Assembly (NCBI GenBank): GCA_003439945.1
Contig: QVRM01007062.1
Span: 46,001 to 110,000 of the forward strand
From: Dermanyssus gallinae
Taxonomy: Eukaryota; Arthropoda; Arachnida; Mesostigmata; Dermanyssidae
Length of the DNA: 64,000 nt
Direction: 5' to 3'
Shown in pieces: positions 34,500 to 46,592 of this stretch. Under the pieces are notes generated by a model that was given only the letters and a program-made list of their open reading frames with translations, ran no database searches and was not told the origin of the DNA. Both the position numbers and the translations under genes were made by a program. Positions within the stretch are counted from its first letter, which is position 1, and every line of letters begins with the position of its first letter.

Positions 34500-34720
34500 A
34501 GGATGAATGAATGAATGAAACACATAGCTTTATTCATGAGTACTTGCAAATACACTCGAGAGAATACAGCCTCTGTACTGCGGAGGTGCCCATGGGCTTG
34601 AACGAAGGCATGATGACATCTATAGGATTTCATTGCACTCACCAGCGAGCTCTCCAAAGCGTCTCTTAGGAAGCACGCATCCAATTCACCTGCCTTGGTA
34701 CCCAGCAACTTCGTTGTATT
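34500..34720 (-). repeat. Probable retroposon 3' end with (ATTC)n tail
   Basis: The minus strand ends AATAAAGCTATGTGTTTC followed by ATTC repeats (plus-strand 34500-34518), a typical LINE-type tail. The 70-codon open frame before it has no domain I recognise. Confidence 0.4.
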
Positions 34721-34773
34721 AGAATGTTTTTAATTTTTAAGTCAATTCTGTTTATTTAACTCAGATAAATTCT

Positions 34774-34974
34774 CTTAACAATACACTGTCACGCGCAGGA
34801 CTTAACAATGCACTGTCACATGCAGTATGGTCTGTTGAAGCTTAGCTTCCCACTCCAGAAGAAAACATTCCTAGGACACTGTAAGCAGCATCTTTAGCTT
34901 TTGTCGGATTGTTTTACTAGACGATGGACAGCCTGATATAAGACACACAAAGCAGCCTGATATAAGACACACAA
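34774..34974. repeat. Two short direct tandem duplications
   Basis: A 27-bp unit (CTTAACAATACACTGTCACG onward) is duplicated at 34774-34800 and 34801-34826. A 24-bp unit (CAGCCTGATATAAGACACAC onward) is duplicated at 34929-34952 and 34953-34974. Confidence 0.85.
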
Positions 34975-34979
34975 CCCTT

Positions 34980-36121
34980 GCTTGCACCGACAAAAAATGC
35001 ACTCGCCTCACATATAATCTGAATCCATGAAGCCGTCGAGGTGGAGCTGAAAAATCGATGAACGTAATTTGAAGTTGTATTTTAATGTATAAATCCGCCT
35101 TAAAACGAAATCTAAATAATGCTTAGACGCTCAGAAAACATAATAAACAATATCTTCATTGTATTATAAAAATTTCAAAAAGTTAGTTAGGTTCTTACTT
35201 AGAACGAGACAATCCCAAGAATAATCAAACGGACTGAGTTCATGCTCATTTAATAATGCTGCAATACGTATATTCACAAACTTACAGGACAAATACGGTT
35301 ATACTAGTTTCTATCACTATGGAACGCCATGGAACAAAAGAGCAAGGTCGTCGTCGGTGCACGTCGGCACACCTAAGTATTACCAGCAAGGTTTGCTTTC
35401 CTTAAAGCCAATTTAGGAGATTGCTTCGCAGCACCTGCAATCAAATGCATTCTTTTTAGCCTTGTTCTATCAGATAGCAGCTTAACACAAGCCTCCTTCG
35501 AGACGAGTGAAATAATTTTAAATATAGGTGGCGTTACGAAAGCTGAACGTGATGTAACTGGCTATAACTCACTTTAGGAACTGTATTGTGTGCATGCCAG
35601 AAGTTACGATCATATTAATGTTTTACGTTTATCCTTCACCAATCAGTCACTAAATGTCAAGCACGGTGAAATTAACGGTGTTTGACAAAATAAAAACTTA
35701 ATAATGCGCATAAAAGTGTTCCGGTGCTCCTCTGCTCGAAAGAACTCAATCTGGTCACACACCGATCCGCAGCGATCAAACAAACGAACATCACAGTTAT
35801 ATACTACAATTCTTATGATGTCCGCGCCTCCCGTAATTAGTTACAGCAAACTGCAGCTTGGATCGGTGATGCCTATAGCTGTTAAACGTAGCCGGTATTG
35901 TTACAAATACTGTCATTCATTTAATCAGAAACTTGATTGAGACACGTTGTACCTTGTTGTGCCGCAAATAAACCGTGGTTTACTATCATTGTGAAGGCAC
36001 TGGAGCAAGTCTCAGCCAGAACCAGACAACCAGGTAAATGACACCGCAAAGCTCACTCATGGGCCAGCGCTTATAAGAGCCAGATAGATCGGCACACTAA
36101 TCCAAAAGGCATCAGCCGTTT

Positions 36122-36155
<34 letters not shown>

Positions 36156-38095
36156 GCAGAATGTTTTGCCAAATTAGCCCGCCTTTCGATTTAAATCCTT
36201 GTCGTGTCAGAAATCCGCTCATCCGGTTGATGGAAAGCAGACGAAAGCGCATGTTCAGTAGAACACGCATACATGTTAATCATGGCAGAGAAGAGGAATG
36301 TGTAATTTTCATATTATGAGAGAAAATCAGTTAGTATGCGTGCCTTTCGCATCGGACGGACCTACATCAAGTTTGCAATTTTTTTTGGTGTCAATCTACG
36401 AACAGTTCAGCGTATCGCAGCCGATATCAGGTTGCAGAGGAAGCAGACCCAGATTTATACACAGTGAAGAGGAAGTTTTACGACAGGGTACATACAACAA
36501 AGACTCAAGAAGTGAATTACACAGTCCACCTACAAATTTCTGGAAATCTTTTGAGCTTGATCAGAAATCTTGCGAACGAGCACCTGAGGTAAAATGTTTA
36601 TACCATACAAGTCCGGCAAATACAACCTGAGGCCGCAAAAGCCAATGGACTTGTCCAATGCCATTTGCTCTTCTCTTCCCCGAAGCCTGAAGCTGTAGGG
36701 CGTTTTCTTTTTTACGAGAAAATAAATATCGTAAATTAAGAAAATTGCAGGAACGACCGCTGACTAGCCCCCGATCCAGGTGATGTCCCCATTATGGGAA
36801 AAAGTAAATTATATATATATACACCACGCGTTTACGTTTTAGGTGCAGTGTTCAGTGAAGTAGACGCCATACCGACGTACTTTCTCCAGAAAGGCGAAAT
36901 AATTACAACATAAGTTGAGTTTCGTGTTGTTTAACGTGAAGTGTGTAAGGGACTGCCATACGTCTTTAAGCAAGACGGCAATCCTGATCATACCAGCCGT
37001 TTAGTACAGGATTGGCTGTCTGAATTGACTATGACCGCCAAACAGTCCATATTTGGATCCCCCGATTTGGTTAGTTAAACTACCATGTATGGGCCGTGAA
37101 TGATAAAGGTCTAACATTTATTGACAGTCTAACATAGGCTCGCTTACTCTCGCTATTAATAAAGCGTTCAATTATATAGATAGAAACATTTTGAGACGGG
37201 CTTATATGCGCGTGTAGATCTCAAGGTGAAAAGGTTATCAGCCTGAGCGGAAGTTATAAAGAATAAAAATGCACGCAAGTTTAATCTAACCAACAGTTTT
37301 TAGTTAGGTACTTACCTTCAGAAAGTAGACTGTAGAGGTTAAAATTGTCGAATCCGTATCCCGATCCGTTAGCATCGGCACTGCACAGGGTTTTGTTTTT
37401 GGACCTTTCTTGTTTGTAGTTCTTATCAATTTTATTATTGCCAATCCCGCTGCATCGCAGGCTCTGATGATCTCCGTCTCGTCCGTCTTGGGATCTACCC
37501 GTCACAACGCCAACGTGTCCTGTTGTTATCCCGCTGGGTCGCTGTAGGATTACCCGCTAAATTTATCAATCACATATGATGAGATAATCACATATCAAGC
37601 ACAATGTTACATGCGGCTTCGTCTGCATGGTCGGTCTAGTTGATAACGGTTTCCCGTGTTTCGTTAAATGTTTTGCACCGGAAGCATCACTGTTTGTACT
37701 CATGAAAACAATTCTGTAGATTATCATTACTGTTAACATCTGTCTGTTCAGACGTAACGTAGGTCATCTCTGCTAACGTGGCCGAAAGCACGAGCATAGC
37801 AGCAACAGCAATTTGGTTACGCATATATGCCTAGCTTAACCGACACAAGGTCCTCGGGCGAACCTAAACCTAGAATAAGTGGTGGTCCATTTGGCCGTCA
37901 GTCCTACGGCCGTAGCCCTGATATGACGAACTACCTGTCTCTACCTGACTTCCCATTGATAAAACTTAGCGTTTCCTCAAAGGTTTTTGGCTGACCTATT
38001 CTATCTTTAGTCTTTTTTTCATTTTCTGCTTCTGCTCCACCGCTTTCTGGCAGCGTTGACAGATGCTCTGTTCTCCGGCCAATCACGCCCAGCCT
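34980..38095. other. No recognisable gene; (TA)n at 36127-36153
   Basis: Several short open frames (35704-35940, 36298-36630, 37281-37505) without recognisable domains. Confidence 0.45.
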
Positions 38096-38098
38096 ATG

Positions 38099-38314
38099 TT
38101 ATGTTATCTCCTCACGCCTTTGATTGAGCTTGTCGTGCTCTTCGCACAGAGCTCCATATTTCACCCTGAGATCTTCTAATGCCTCCTCTGCTTCCGTTCG
38201 AGCCTCCACCCGAACCGTCCCCGCAGTCTCGTTGGTAATTCGAATGCGGTAATTAGCTTTCGGAAGTTTGTGCGCAGGTGTTAGAGCCGTTGCATAATTC
38301 GGCCACCAGGTCAC
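38099..38314 (-). other. Unrecognised open frame with charged, helix-prone end
   Basis: 71 codons ending EALEDLRVKYGALCEEHDKL..., a Glu/Lys/Leu-rich pattern that would suit a coiled coil. There is no ATG at the start (GTG), no visible splice context I trust and no family match. It could be an exon or a retroelement ORF1 scrap. Confidence 0.2.
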
Positions 38315-38589
38315 TGTATTATCGCATCGCCTGGGTTATTTCTTTGAGGTTTCTCCCTCTTTCGGCATCTTTGTCTCTAGCACATTTTCCCCCTTAATTA
38401 TTCCTGTCACGCAACAACGAAACGCAATTTGATACCAAACCACATATTACTTATTTTTGTTACTTCCGAATAAATTCTCTATCCGGCGCAGAAGTCAGCA
38501 TGAGCCTTTTGCAATTGGCGTAGATAGATGATGCTACGAACTTTTGATCCACCTAGTACATACCTGTATATGAGAGCGGATCAAAAAGT

Positions 38590-39035
38590 TCCAATACACA
38601 ATTATACAAGGAAGAATATTTATTTAATTTGTGAAAAAGGGTGGAAAATAACTTTTCAAAATAGCTCCTGTCGTTGTTTCTGTGGATTTTTCTTTACTTC
38701 ACTCAAGAGTCTCGAAACGTTGTACCTTTAAAAGGTTTTTATCCGTGGGAACAGATAAAACTCACGCAAAGCCAAGTCCGGAGAATAAGGAGATTGCGGA
38801 AATATAAAATCAGTAACAATGCGTGCGCCGGGGCGTTGTCGTGATGGAGGTTTTAAGATTGGTTTGCCCAAAGTTCAGGCTTCTTGCCTAGGACGTTTGG
38901 TGTTTGATCTGCTCTGGTTAAATTTCTTTGATCGACTTTCTTTTTGGAAGCACCGGTGTGAGGATTGGGCTTGGTTTTTATGTCGTCACCATACATATAG
39001 CCATGACTCGTCTCCTGTAATAACTCTCTGAAGCA
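38590..39035 (-). pseudogene. Mariner-family transposase relic with internal deletion
   Basis: The minus strand reads VITGDESWLY (first catalytic Asp), NQAQSSHR and SRSKKFNQSRSNTK. It then jumps to PELWANQS, a stop, and NLHHDNAPAHA (second Asp), followed by SPYSPDLALREFYLFPRIKT. About 70 residues between the first and second blocks are missing. The third catalytic Asp (APCDF in active mariners) is changed to Glu here (ALREF), and there are stops and frame shifts. Confidence 0.85.
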
Positions 39036-39070
39036 ATCCAGTGTCTTTTGCTACCGCCTACAATATCGCA

Positions 39071-39128
39071 AACGTTTTCTTCAACGTTTTTTTAACGAAC
39101 GTTTTCTTCAACGTTTTTTTCAACGAAC
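39071..39128. repeat. 27-bp tandem duplication
   Basis: AACGTTTTCTTCAACGTTTT starts at 39071 and again at 39098, in sequence upstream of the mariner relic on its own strand. Confidence 0.8.
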
Positions 39129-39257
39129 GGAAATTATCTTCTGTCTCGTTATGCTTGTCGCGAAATCGACAGTGTACACAAGGTGTTTTGGGACACTACT
39201 TGATCACTATAAACATTTCCACCACTTTAGAACATATTCAAAGTACTAGAACTTGCC

Positions 39258-39270
39258 AATATATATATTA

Positions 39271-39322
<52 letters not shown>
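39258..39322. repeat. (TA)n microsatellite
   Basis: A TA array with an ATATT interruption near its start. Confidence 0.9.
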
Positions 39323-39327
<5 letters not shown>

Positions 39328-39329
39328 AA

Positions 39330-40549
39330 CTTCAATCACGTCTGCAAATCTTGCGAAGCTTTACTTCAAAAAGGTATCGCGTCGGGATCGAGCTTACTAC
39401 TCCTACCACCATGGTCGCCGGTACTCTTTTTTACTCGATTTCCGGTTGGAACAATAGGCACGCTGAAAATCGTGAACAAAAATAATGGTACTACTGCTGC
39501 CATTACCACTGCTGTTACAATTATACCAGTAATATTACTGATGAGGTCTAGCCACCTAGTGGCCTTATATGGCCCTTGTAGAACTGACCGGTGGTGTGTC
39601 GATTTTGCTCTTTCCCTTACAATAATCATACATCACTATAGGCAGAGCCAGCACAGAAACAAGACGAAGCACGAATCAGCCGGTTGAATAGCCCGCAGCG
39701 ATCAGTCAGACGAATGGCCGGAACACAGTAAATCGAGCGCATAAAGGTCAAACGGGCTGGTCTGTTCCGTAATTGCACTGTCGGGGGGGAGACGGGGGGC
39801 CTTAATTACGTTCACGCGTCTGCGCTAATCATCGATGAATAATAGTTCGATAGTTCGATTCTCGTGCGTGCTATGCACTTGCAAAAAGGAAATAAAGGTT
39901 TTTGTTTCATTCGCTAGATATTGCATTGCGGTTGTAGTGCTTTAAGTATACAGTGTGAGCACTGAGAAATTTCCTAATAATATAGTACATAGATTTTCTA
40001 TACTAAACGAGACCTGAATACATTGCACATACTGCGTTTTGTGTATTTTGAAGTGAGAAGTTTAATTTTTTTCATTTGCTTTGAACGAATGCTTAAAATG
40101 TTACACGACCAGAGTCGAGTGCATGTCATCGACCATAGAGAGAGTTCATCTAGCTTAGAGCACTCACATCTGTAATACAGAGTTATGTGCCGGTCTCAAG
40201 AGGTTTTGGGACGTTGGTTAATTAAGGCTAAGACGAACTCATGCGTTTCCCAATGAACATTCAAGCAGTATTAGCTGCATATCGAATCGATAGTTAGATA
40301 GTAAAAGAATCAGCTTAGTAGCTGTGGTAAATCTTTACTCTTCTCAGATTTCGATATGTTATATTACAGCAAAAACGGGAGATGTAAATAAGGCACCGTC
40401 CAGTCTTATTGCCGATTTCGATTTTTAGTATACTGTAGCTATGATTTGCAAGGTATTCAACTCAGCAAAACATAAAAATTAATGAAACCTTGCTTGTTAT
40501 TTCCAGTATGGAGGAGGCTTTGAGGGCTATAGGAATACGGGTTGTGTTT

Positions 40550-40550
<1 letters not shown>
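39330..40550. other. No recognisable gene
   Basis: Nothing recognised apart from short open frames; another TA array follows at 40553-40590. Confidence 0.5.
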
Positions 40551-40591
<41 letters not shown>

Positions 40592-40666
40592 ATGATGTAT
40601 CTTATATCATATATCATACATAGGTTACACATATAATACATAGGTGCACTGAAGTAATACTACAAG

Positions 40667-40782
40667 TATCCCGGTCATGTAGGTTAGGGGGTCACCAGGT
40701 TTTTAGTGGGTTTGAGAGTCCCACACTACCCAGACCAAAGGGTGTGCGTTATGCATTTTGTTCCTGGCCCCTGTAAAAAAAA
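40667..40782 (+). repeat. SINE-C copy 2
   Basis: Matches 16801-16920 over about 115 bp and ends in A-rich sequence. Confidence 0.6.
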
Positions 40783-40918
40783 GTTTGCACAAAAACACAT
40801 ATACGAGCCGTAACGAATGATCAGCTAAGCCTAAGTGCCTAGTGAGCGTGTCTAGGTCTATCACATGTCCGGTTAATTTAAGAGTCGGTTAAACGTTGAA
40901 GGGTTTCTGAGAACACTT

Positions 40919-41030
40919 GTCGAGCCCGCTGGCGTATATATATATATATATATATATATATCTCCAAAGTGCTAACATAAAAAGTCATTTATTAAAATTC
41001 ATTCGTTCAGTTATATATATATATATCTTT
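40919..41030 (+). repeat. SINE-A head joined to (TA)n, then a 3' UTR scrap of the RLE family
   Basis: GTCGAGCCCGCTGGCG, the first 16 bases of SINE-A, runs straight into (TA)n (40934-40961). CTCCAAAGTGCTAACATAA follows, the 3' UTR of the truncated RLE elements at 3490-3856 and 60557-60979, and ends at another (TA)n (41012-41026). Confidence 0.65.
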
Positions 41031-41231
41031 ACAAAACAATATATACATGTTTTTACATAGATATAGATTAGCAAAATGTGGCTATTTAGCAGTTGCGTGA
41101 GTCAGTAGGTAAGCCTCTGTTAAGGGCTGTTCTATATTTTGAGATCAGGGAGTATTGATTTTATCCTGAGTCTAGAATGGGTCGGCAATATACGAGAACA
41201 GATAAAAGTTATTACAGTATATAAAAAAATA

Positions 41232-41235
<4 letters not shown>

Positions 41236-41309
<74 letters not shown>
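41236..41309. repeat. (TA)n microsatellite
   Basis: One of the longest pure TA arrays in the window. Confidence 0.9.
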
Positions 41310-41313
<4 letters not shown>

Positions 41314-41464
41314 TTATTTATTTAATTTCGAAAGTGTTTTTGTTCTCGCTTGTTGCAATGTATTTTTACCACCTTATTTCCCACTCTCTGAAACATTTTT
41401 CCGTTTTTCAGAGTCGAGTAGAACCTGCAAACTTTCTTTTATCTCCTTTATATCCTTGAAGCGT

Positions 41465-42065
41465 TATCATATCTTGCTTAGTCCGTGGGAACAGGCAAAG
41501 TCGCACGGCGTTAGGTCCAGCGAATAGGGGATGCGGAAATATAAAAATCGATTTTTTATTAACTAATTCCAAATCAGTAATTATGTCTGCGCTAGTTCCT
41601 TGCCGTGATTGAGCATTCTAGAGTCGTTTGCCCACAATTAAGGCTTCATGCGTCAGACGTTGTTGTGCATCTCCTTGAAATTTTGCAGCAGTATTGCCTA
41701 TTTAATCGTAGAATCACAGCAAAAATTCGTAGAAAATGATTCCGTTGTTGTAAAAAAACAGTTACCAGAACCTTGCGATGGATATGCTCTGTCTGAATTT
41801 CTTCGATCGAACCGCTCCTTGAAATCACCATTGGCGGAATTGAACTTTAGTATCGATGTCGTAACCAAATGTTTATGAATTGTCTCCTGCAATCACTATC
41901 TGAAGCAATGCAGGGTCTGTTGCCACCGCTTGAAAGTTCAATACGGACATTTCCCGACAGGCGGTTATTAGCTGGAAATTCCACATTTTTGTAACGAACT
42001 TCGCTACTAGTCTTCTGACGCATAAAACATCGGTCAAGACAGCTGGATGATATATCCATACGATA
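41465..42065 (-). pseudogene. Mariner-family transposase relic
   Basis: Minus-strand blocks in order, with stops and shifts: TDPALLQIVIAGDNS (degraded ITGDESW), TFGYDIDTKVQFRQW, RSKKFRQS, VTVFLQQRN (degraded LTVFFDxxG), NRQYCCKISRR, then RIPYSLDLTPCDFA (third catalytic Asp retained). The second block (HHDNAPAH) is degraded to LNHGKELAQT, losing its Asp. Less deleted but more mutated than the copy at 38590-39035. Confidence 0.82.
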
Positions 42066-42079
42066 TCTCTAATTCCTCA

Positions 42080-42900
42080 GCTACCGAGTTGTTGAGTACG
42101 CAAAATGTTACTTGTAGAGAAGAAAAAATTCCTTCGCATTCCACGACAATCATTCTATGGCGATCCGATCTATGGTTGCGGAGTAATTAAGGTTTTCTGG
42201 CGGGCATATCGAGATCGAGTGCATGCGTAAATCACCTCGCTCCTCTAGAGGAACACACAACTGTTTATTATCTTACAATAGCTGACTAAAGATGCCACCG
42301 CTGACCACTCGGCGTAATCGGTAGCGTTAGCAGGTATTTCTGCGTGAAATATCGTGAAAAGCTCACCCCGCACATTGTACTGATCTACCCTTTCAAGGAG
42401 GCCACATTAATGTGATATTCCACCAGACTACTACGGAAGAAAGAACGCTCGACCGGCAGCGGCCAAGACAACCGTTTGCGTTCACCACAGAAGCAAATGC
42501 CATTCCGAAGAAACGCGATATTTAGACTGTAAACGCATAGGAAAAAAGCACAGCTAGCTAATACAATCGATCATTTAAAGGTGGGAACTTGCACTTGTTT
42601 CAGATGCCAACACGCCTTGTCACTCAATAGATAAGAGAGTGTAGAGGTAGAGGACAGACTCGCTTCCCTAGCTCCGTCACGGCAACATCGCAGCTCGGTG
42701 TTCTGGTTGGCTTCTAGCTGTAGTTACTCTAGTTTGACCAGTCTCTACCCGGCTCTGTCCGGCTTTCACCCCCTACGTGAATCTCTTCGCATTGACGAAT
42801 CACCATGTCTATTGAACGCATTTTTATTACGTTATCGGGATGACCCGGTACACCGAGACAGACGAGAAAGTTGACATCTCTCACACGCATGGTATATAAC
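42080..42900. other. No recognisable gene
   Basis: Probably eroded 5' flank of the transposase relic that follows; no block recognised. Confidence 0.4.
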
Positions 42901-42904
42901 GCAT

Positions 42905-43600
42905 GTGAAACGCGGCGGCTACATCATGTGCGTTTTCCAGATAGACGCCTGGCTTGTATTAACACATTTGGAAACGCACATCGTCGCGCACGTTGAAGTG
43001 GATCACTTGTCCGTCATTACGACGTTGGAAGACCGACGACACAAAATAACACTAGCTAGGGAAGAGCGCATCTTTCAGGCAGTCTTTCGTCCATCCGTAA
43101 GCACGAGGAACGTGGCCCAAACCGAGTACCACCACCGTCCACAGGGCAGTAAGGGTCGCAAGACTACATACGCACCAATCCGCCGCTACTTCAAATTCTG
43201 CTTTGACCTAGATTACGATCAACGGGTTGACTATTGTAATTGGTTTCCGCGACAAGTAGAAGCCAATGCGAAGTTCCTTACCCGTGTGCTTTTTACGGAT
43301 TAAGCTTGCTTTACACAGTTTGTGTGTTTAGTCGGCACAATATTGTGTGTGTTTAGTCGGCACAATATTGTTTAACATATCCATCGTTTGGAGAACTTGC
43401 ATATGACTCATCAGTTTAGACGCCGGAGGCGTCTCTCCGTGATTGTGTGGGCTGGCATAGTGAACAGTTAGCTAGCTACCTTAGAGCACCCAGACATATA
43501 TCCAGAGAGGTTGAATGGAAAACGATGCCATACATACTTGAATGAAGCATTACCCGAGCCGTAGGAAGGTGCTCGTGAGAACATGTGGTCCAATCCAATA
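42905..43600 (+). pseudogene. Tc1/mariner-superfamily transposase relic
   Basis: The frame 42905-43303 ends RVDYCNWFPRQVEANAKFLT then RVLFTD and a stop where Glu would be expected (LFTDEA of relatives). Downstream, in shifted frames, come FRRRRRLSVIVWAGIVN and PERLNGKRCHTYLNEALPE, matching the VNVWAGI...LNGxRY..FL.E.LPE blocks of this group. A 25-bp tandem duplication (GTTTAGTCGGCACAATATTG at 43326 and 43351) lies inside. It is a dead copy. Confidence 0.72.
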
Positions 43601-44149
43601 ATAAAGGTTTATTTATTGCAGATTATTTTCAAAACAACCATTACACTAGAGAAAAAGTGGCTGTTTTGCGATTTCACATTTTGTTCTCACGTCGGGTAAC
43701 ATCACAAGACAAGTTCGGATATAAATATTAGTACCTATTTGAACGCTCCAATTTTATATGAAGTCAGCCACATCGCGCCGAAATGCCCGTACACTGCCCC
43801 TCGTTACTGCCGTTGCAGCTCTACGAATCCTCTTTGTCGTCAAGCGTTGTCTCTGTAAGGGGTCTCACGGACTGGGGATCGAGCCATCATCGCCCCCACC
43901 GGATGGAACAGCTCTGGAGATCAGCACTACGCATTTATCAAAACACCTCCGCTCCCACGGTAATCTGCTCACCCGTAAACGACATCCAGCCATCGGCCAT
44001 CTATTTCTAAACAATATTCTGCTGTGGTTGTCCAAAACGGGGTTAAGGTCCCTCCACGACCGGTAGATCAGCCCCAAAAGACGGAGGAGGGGATGTTAAG
44101 GAGCCCGTCCTGAGTGCTATTACTTCATTGCAAAACGACTGTATTAACA

Positions 44150-45620
44150 GGATGATTCTCGCCATCACCGAAAATATTCCATTGTCGACACCATTATAAT
44201 ACTATCGAAAAAAGCACTTTCGTGCATCCTTCCTGGCGCGTCTTTCCAGGTCGCTACCGTTGGGGCCGTTATCAGACCACTAAATAAGCCCATTGTTGTC
44301 CTGCGCGATTGGCTTGAAGATGCTCTGCGGTCTGCTGTAACCTCTATTTTGGCTGATCTGCGCCTGTTTGAAACTGATCCTGCGATGACAGCCACCCCGC
44401 CTCCCCCTGCTGTCGCGTGCGATATCGCACAGAAGTCTCCAGCCTCACCATGATGTCACAATAATACATCAGCAGATGGGCCGTTTTCTTTGTCAGCAGT
44501 CGCGAAAGCAATGGTCCGAGATTTCCCACGGGGGATGTACTTCATGCAAGTTGTGCAGAAAGCCTATCAGCGCAGGTTCCACTGCATGATGTTATCCTCG
44601 TGACGTCTAAAGTCAAGAGTGCATCTAAGATGGTTTCCTGTCTGCCTTGGGGTATTCGCGGCAACATGTATTTAAAGCTTGCAACTCTAATCAACGAGTC
44701 TACTCAACAGAAAACAGAGATTCACATAAAGGCTACTGCAATTCCCAACTGCAGTATTCTGCGTACATATCTCAGAAGGAACACAGTCAAACCCTCAAAT
44801 CGGTACTATCCAAGTAGCTTAACCGATTCCGACCGGAAAATGGTCCGGAGGCTAGCCCGTATGATTTAAGGTTACTTACTCAAGGAGAAAGTTCGTCGCA
44901 CAACTCTCTGATGGCTCGCGTAGTTCAGGGAAAATTTTACCTGACTTACCATTTTTTGCCTCCTGTATCTAACGGGCAGACTTATGGAATCACCGTGTCT
45001 GCGATAAATGTCATCAACGCCATCCGGAGCTTTACTGTTTACTTGTTTCGTGCTCCCTGTTTTTAGCAGCGCCCTGCATATTGTCTTGCGCAAAAAGATG
45101 GTGGCATTAGGCCCATTGCCGTTGGCCTGACACTGCCTTTTGCCTCTAAGTCGAAAAATCATTATCACAAAAAGCATGCCTCGCAATAGTCTCTCCGCAT
45201 CAGCTTGGCTGCGGATTTAGGGGAGGTGCAGAAGCGGCCGTCCATGCGACGCGGGCACTCGTTGACCACAACAGGAGTGCCCCAGACAACGCGATGGCCA
45301 AGCTGAACCTCAAAAACGCCTTTAATACGCTCAGACGAGACCATGCTTAAGGCTGCGAGCCCTTACTTTCTCAAATTTACCCGCTAGTATGTCAGATGTA
45401 CAAACTTGCATGCAAGTTTTGCTTCCGAATTTCGACCGTGGTGTCTGGACGACGGCACTCTCGCCGGAGAAGCCCTGGAGAATCAGAGAGACATTGCCCA
45501 GGTAATAGAGTTCGGCGCTGTCCAAGGACTCAAGCTGAATGTCGCCAAGTGCGAGGATTTCTTCCCCTTCCAATGGAGCTCCCATTGCGGCTCCGCACTT
45601 TAGACGGTGCGGAGATTTGT
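44150..45620 (+). pseudogene. Degenerate RLE-type retrotransposon ORF2
   Basis: Scattered frames match the full-length ORF2: LPGASFQVATVGAVIRPLNK with DFPRGMYFMQVV (compare DFSQGMRLSDVI), DGGIRPIAVG (compare NGSVRPIACS), then SLGCGFRGGAEAAVHATRAL and LNLKNAFNTLRRDH (motif A with Asp changed to Asn). After a deletion of motif B come PWCLDDGTLAG (CLDD centre) and GLKLNVAKCED. The order and the xLDDG centre show it is the same lineage. Frame shifts and stops are many. Confidence 0.75.
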
Positions 45621-46054
45621 TCAATTTCAATGCAAAACGCTTCGCCAATAATTAGTTTATTGCCCACGCAAAAGGGATTCCTCTTTCTGCCGTAGCAAAC
45701 TCAAGCCGGCATCGAAAATCCATGCGCAACTAAAGAACCTAAAAAACTTAAGAAAATCCATGCGCAACTAAATAACCTAAACAACCAAGATATTTAAAAA
45801 GAAAATTCAAAAAGCTCAAGCCGACTACAATGCCAGAGAGAGGGACATTATTCGGAAGTAACAAAAATAAGTATCACGTGTATTTGCTTCAAGTTGCGCT
45901 TGTGGCAAGTCTGTCAGACCTTTCAGTGAAAATTGAGCTAAACGAGTACAATGCTGTGATATTTTTTTTATTAAATCATAATTATATGCACTATACAGAG
46001 CGCAGCATGGTACTCTTGTAGCTAATTTCGCAGGGTTTATTGGGTGTATTCGTA

Positions 46055-46370
46055 ACTAAACCTGGATACACTACTGCACTCCAGAAGGGGAAAATGCCGC
46101 CAAGGATTGAACCGCACGCGGGGGAAGGTATCCGACCACATTCGCTGGATCTGGCCCCGTGCGACTATTATATGTTTGGAAATCTCAAAAAGTATCCCCC
46201 CAAAAAAACAAAAATTATGCAATATGCCCCGTAGACACGTAATTTCAGCTTAAAGATTCTGAATATTTTGTTCGACTGTTTTTTAGAGATTTTTTCCTAT
46301 TAGGGAGTTAGCTATTGAGGACCGTTGGACTAAACGTGTTGAGTTTTGGGAAGACTTAACTGTACAATAA
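46055..46370 (+). pseudogene. Mariner-family transposase 3' relic
   Basis: RPHSLDLAPCDYYMFGNLKK matches the PYSPDLAPCDYxLFxxLK block with the third catalytic Asp. It is followed, after shifts, by AIEDRWTKRVEFWEDLT, the C-terminal block. The rest of the transposase is missing. Confidence 0.7.
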
Positions 46371-46592
46371 AATATATTTAATCTTTGTCCGCCTACTGCT
46401 TATATTTTGCATTCGCACCTGCACCATAGTACCAGGGTAGTGTGGGGCTAGACGCTCGGAGAGGGAATACGCGACTCACTCTAATCCGAGCGCACTACCC
46501 ACTAAAAAACCCCCCCGGAACCCCCTCCTGGTTCGAAATTGTGAACCATTACCTCGAGACCAGGAGAGAGGAGCCTCACGCTTTAACGCGAA

